Below, one piece after another: positions 60,363 through 64,000 of a stretch of DNA of 64,000 bases; within the stretch, counting starts at the first letter, position 1, and each line of letters begins with the position of its first letter. The stretch is from the NCBI GenBank assembly GCA_030737875.1, contig CM060910.1:249954427-250018426 (forward strand), in the 5' to 3' direction. The translations under genes and the position numbers were made by a program. The DNA comes from Allium sativum. Its lineage: Eukaryota > Streptophyta > Magnoliopsida > Asparagales > Amaryllidaceae. The notes under the pieces are model-generated. The model saw only the letters and a list, made by a program, of their open reading frames with translations. It was not told where the DNA came from and did not search any database.

Positions 60363-63300
60363 TGTAATGACCCGGACTCTTAGGGGTAAATTTTATAATA
60401 TTTGATATGGATTTAAATATTGAGTTAAGTAAATAAATCAATTTTTATAGGGAGTTATGGATTTAAAAATCAATTTCAATTTAATATTGAAATTGTTAAA
60501 TTATCAGAATAAGAAAATGGATTAAGTTGAATTCAAAATTTAATTTGAATTAAATACAGTTCAATTAATTAATGAGAAATTTCATTTGAATTTATAACGA
60601 TAATAATATTATCGTAGAATTTAAAAGATTTGAAATTTAATTTTATATCAATATAAATTAATATCCGTTGAGGATGATCGAATGGGATTTCGTGACCTAT
60701 CCCGTTGTATCCGGAATAGGGGTATTACCCTAGAATGGACAATTGTTGGGTTCAGTAAGGAGCCCAGGATTAGGGGTTGTCTAAATTCTGAAGGATACGG
60801 TTTTAATTAAATTAAATTTAATATATTGTGTGGACCGAAACCAAAGGAATGGTGTCTTCTTTCCTCTCCACAAAAGAAAAACAATGGTGTTTTCTTCTTT
60901 ACCACAAAACAAAACGTAATGGTGCCCTCCTGTATTACCTCAAACTTAAAACAAACCCGTGCTTCTTCTTTAACCACGAACTAAACCAAACCCCTCTCCT
61001 TTATAACACCGTCGCCCCTCCTCTTTTCATTTTCTTATTCATCCGTTACAATGAAATCAGAAGCCCCAAAATCGAAAGCTTTTAAAAGAAAAAAAAAGGA
61101 AATTGCAACTCTCTCAATGCAGTTCGAATCAGCATCGCGAGATGCTTGTAGCTCGAGGTCAAGAGCATCTGATTTTGGTGTCGTTCGAAGGACAGAGCGT
61201 CTTGGAGAAGGTATCGTACCTCGCGATTTTGGATTCAGGGCTGTCGAACTCGATTTTTGCACAGTAGGGTTCATCGCGATGGATGTCAGAAGGGGACCGC
61301 TGTGCCTGCAAAATTTCGTTCTTCGGCGAAGCTCGACTGTCGATGGGTTTAGGGTTGCTGAGCGCAACTGATGGTGGCGCTGAAACTGCGATGGTCAGTG
61401 GTGATGTAAGGGTTCGATGGTGATACCCACAGTAGGGTTCTGTGAAAGGTGATGAAGGAAATTAGTGTAGAAAGGGGAAGGATAAGAGGATGGTAATGAC
61501 GGCAGTTCGAATAGTTCAGAATGGAGAAGAAGGATTTTACTGTTAAGGTAAAAGAAATTGTTAATTTAAAAATTTGTTTAAATGAATGGTAAATTAAATC
61601 TCGTATTTATTTTATAACCGAAATAATTAGTTCATATAAAAACAGATTCGAATGTTGTAAAATCATGTTGGGTTTATAGCTGCAAAATGAACGAGCGGGA
61701 GTTGATTTGGAAATTGTCGGAATCAACTGGAAATTCTAAATTTAAATTAGAGCGGATTGCAATAAAAGACCCGGTGAGTAAACCTCACTCACCATTTAAT
61801 TAGAATTATTTCTAGTTGTTAAAAATAATTGCTATGCTTGTTTGAATATTGTTTGGTTGATTTAAAATATATATTAGTTATTTAGGACTATTATATATAT
61901 ATATATTGGGTTGATGATTGGTTGGATTCCCGCAGTCTCATTAGCGGATGCCCGCGGTACCATAGCGGATGATTACCCTATACGCCCCACGCTATGATTA
62001 GTGGATGACCTTCTATACCGCGATATCCTGCCTCGAAGCAGGATGGGTATATTACTATGTTGACTAACGTCTGTGGATGCAGGAAAACAGGTTGGAGGAA
62101 TCCAACTGGATTCCTCAAAAATATATTATCTGTTTGTTTGTTTGTTTGATTTCATATATATTCATATATGATGTGTTAAAAATCAAATGATTGAAAATTG
62201 ATTGATTTGATTGTTTAAATATCACTGGGGTTTGGGATATTGATTTATAAAAATAAATGAAAGGGTATTTGAAATTTAAAAAGGGGAATTCTATTTTTAT
62301 AAATAGAATGTGAATTTTAAATGAAGTGTAGAAAAATTAACTTGTTTTGAATATATATATATATAAACGAGTAATCGAATTTATAAAAGTTGTTTATAAA
62401 TGAAAGAATGGAATTTGAATTGAATTTATAAAAGTTGTTTATAAATGAAAGAATGGAATTTGAATTGAATTTATAAAAGTTGTTTATAAATGAAAGAATG
62501 GAATTTGAATTGAATTTATAAAAGTTGTTTATAAATGAAAGAATGGAATTTGAATTGAATTTATAAAAGTTGTTTATAAATGAAAGAATGGAATTTGAAT
62601 TGAATTTATAAAAGTTGTTTATAAATGAAAGAATGGAATTTGAATTGAATTTATAAAAGTTGTTTATAAATGAAAGAATGGAATTTGAATCGAATTTATA
62701 AAGTTGGTTATAAATGGAAAGGTGGGATTTGAATTGAAGTTATAAACGTTGTTTAAAAATAATGCCGAGAATTCAAATGGACTTTAAACTATAGATTTGA
62801 ATATAGAAATTCAAATGGGCTTTAAACTATAGATTTGAATATAGAAATTCAAATGGACTTTAAACTATAGATTTGAATATAGAAATTCAAATGGACTTTA
62901 AACTATAGATTTGAATATAGAAATTCAAATGGACTTTAAACTATAGATTTGAATATAGAAATTCAAATGGACTTTAAACTATAGATTTGAATATAGAAAT
63001 TCAAATGGACTTTAAACTATAGATTTGAATATAGAAATTCAAATGGACTTTAAACTATAGATTTGAATATAGAAATTCAAACGGACTTTAAACTATGGAA
63101 TTTGAATAATAGAAGCAAATTGGAGTTTGAATATAGAATTCAAATATTAAAAGAGAAATGGACTAAAGAGATAATTAACAAAATTGAGTTAAAACGATTT
63201 GGTATAGTTAAATAGATTGGGCAGGTATAGATACAGGAAACAGGTATGGAATAAAGTATAGAAGTGAAATAAATAGAATGCCCGACAAAAAGGTACGTAT

Positions 63301-64000
63301 TTAATTTCCATATGAGATTTTATGCGCCGTATCGGCTAGCCGCTTGGCTTTTTCTTTTTCTTTTTGAGATGAGAAGGACCGGGAAAGCTATTTGAAATTT
63401 CCCGATGCTCCCGGTACAAAGGAGGTTATGGCGAATTTTTCCGGGAATTTAAGGAGATAGAATATTTTTTAAATAATTTGATAGTTAGAAATCAACCTAT
63501 CAAATTATATAGAAGTCGATAAGGAAACGAACTTAGAAATAGAATAGTATAATTAAAAAGGGAAGTATAAGAAAAAATCTCGTAGGAATAGAAAGAGAAA
63601 ATGTATATGTGTTTGTAGGTGAATAATCAGTTGTATGGTATTGGTTATTCGAGTAAGTAGTCTTGTCTGTTTTTGGCGTTAAATGTTATCCAGTCAAGGT
63701 CTGAGAGGTAATTATACCCCAACTTGGTTGATTTCATGATATACCGATAAGTAGCAAGATTCAGGCTCGAAGATCAATGTGGAATGAGAATTAGTTAAAT
63801 ACTGTATTTGGGTTGTCGTAACGATGTTTTACACAACATCTGTTTTAACCCAAATATGTGCAAAGCTTGGAAATAGAATAATGAATATTTCTAAAGCTAG
63901 AAAATAAAGAAGGCGATATTCGGAAATGTTTTCCAAATAACGTATAAGGCCAATATGGTTGTTGAAATATTTGGTTAACAAATATTGATAAAGAAATAGA
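60363..64000 (+). repeat. Element F LTR2, truncated by the window end
   Basis: It matches LTR1 at an offset of 8453 bp, rising to 8455 after a TA run and 8493 after the second minisatellite, where it has one extra 38-bp unit. TATA at 60999-61007; stem-loop at 62025-62044; 45-bp array from about 62375; 38-bp array from 62771. Confidence 0.9.

Larger units (their letters stand above)
51910..64000 (+). mobile_element. Element F: young non-coding long-LTR retrotransposon (LARD-like)
   Basis: LTR1 51910-56971 (5062 bp), internal 56972-60362 (3391 bp) and LTR2 from 60363 past the window end. Both LTRs start TGTAATGACCCGG; LTR1 ends GGTCATTACA. The primer site TGGTATCAGAGC follows at 56974-56985, and a GGACGAAA box with polypurine tract lies at 60335-60362. 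No retroelement protein can be found in any frame. LTR and interior sizes are close to the classic LARD description. LTR1 and LTR2 differ by well under 1 percent over the 3.6 kb visible, apart from one repeat unit, so the insertion is recent. TTAGA (51905-51909) is the expected target copy. Confidence 0.88.

Overview
The window is plant nuclear DNA (flowering plant, probably a repeat-rich eudicot; species not determinable from the sequence). It consists almost entirely of nested transposable elements. I found no convincing host gene, tRNA, rRNA, CRISPR array or prokaryotic feature. Plant origin is indicated by Ty3/Gypsy chromovirus elements with Tekay/Del-like features (initiator-Met tRNA primer site, two CCHC knuckles, C-terminal chromodomain), a Ty1/Copia element, a TRIM and a CACTA (En/Spm) transposase relic.

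Left block (1-31902), three levels deep. A Ty1/Copia element C (+ strand, 22674-31902) carries a Ty3/Gypsy element B (- strand, 13568-22673) in its 5' LTR. Element B is cut at the start of its chromodomain by a very young tandem array of Ty3/Gypsy element A (- strand, 1-13567), read on the minus strand as LTR, gag-pol, LTR, gag. A solo LTR of the A family (+ strand, 23515-26805) sits in the Copia gag gene with a perfect 5-bp target duplication CTGAC.

Middle (31903-37882). Unassigned AT-rich DNA holds a complete 447-bp TRIM (32677-33123, target duplication ATGAT), a weak minus-strand relic resembling a plant transposon accessory protein, and the 5' part of a CACTA element (34555-37882) with a broken TNP2-type transposase and a 200-bp foldback in its leader.

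Right block (37883-64000), four levels deep. The CACTA element is cut by element D, a coding-free long-LTR element (LTRs about 4.5 kb) itself in LTR-internal-LTR-internal order. D is cut by an A-related LTR (E, 50552-51909), and E by element F, another coding-free element with 5.06-kb LTRs carrying two minisatellites. F runs off the window end. D and F fit the LARD class (large retrotransposon derivatives).

How the parts may work together: coding element A and coding-free D and F share LTR termini (TGTAA), the primer-binding site (degenerate in D), a GGACGAAA...TAAGTGGGG box before the 3' LTR, and a stem-loop in the LTR with one covarying base pair. This suggests D and F are mobilised in trans by a Tekay-type element. 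Element A here also appears non-autonomous: it has a frame break in reverse transcriptase and a Glu-to-Gln change at the expected integrase catalytic glutamate.
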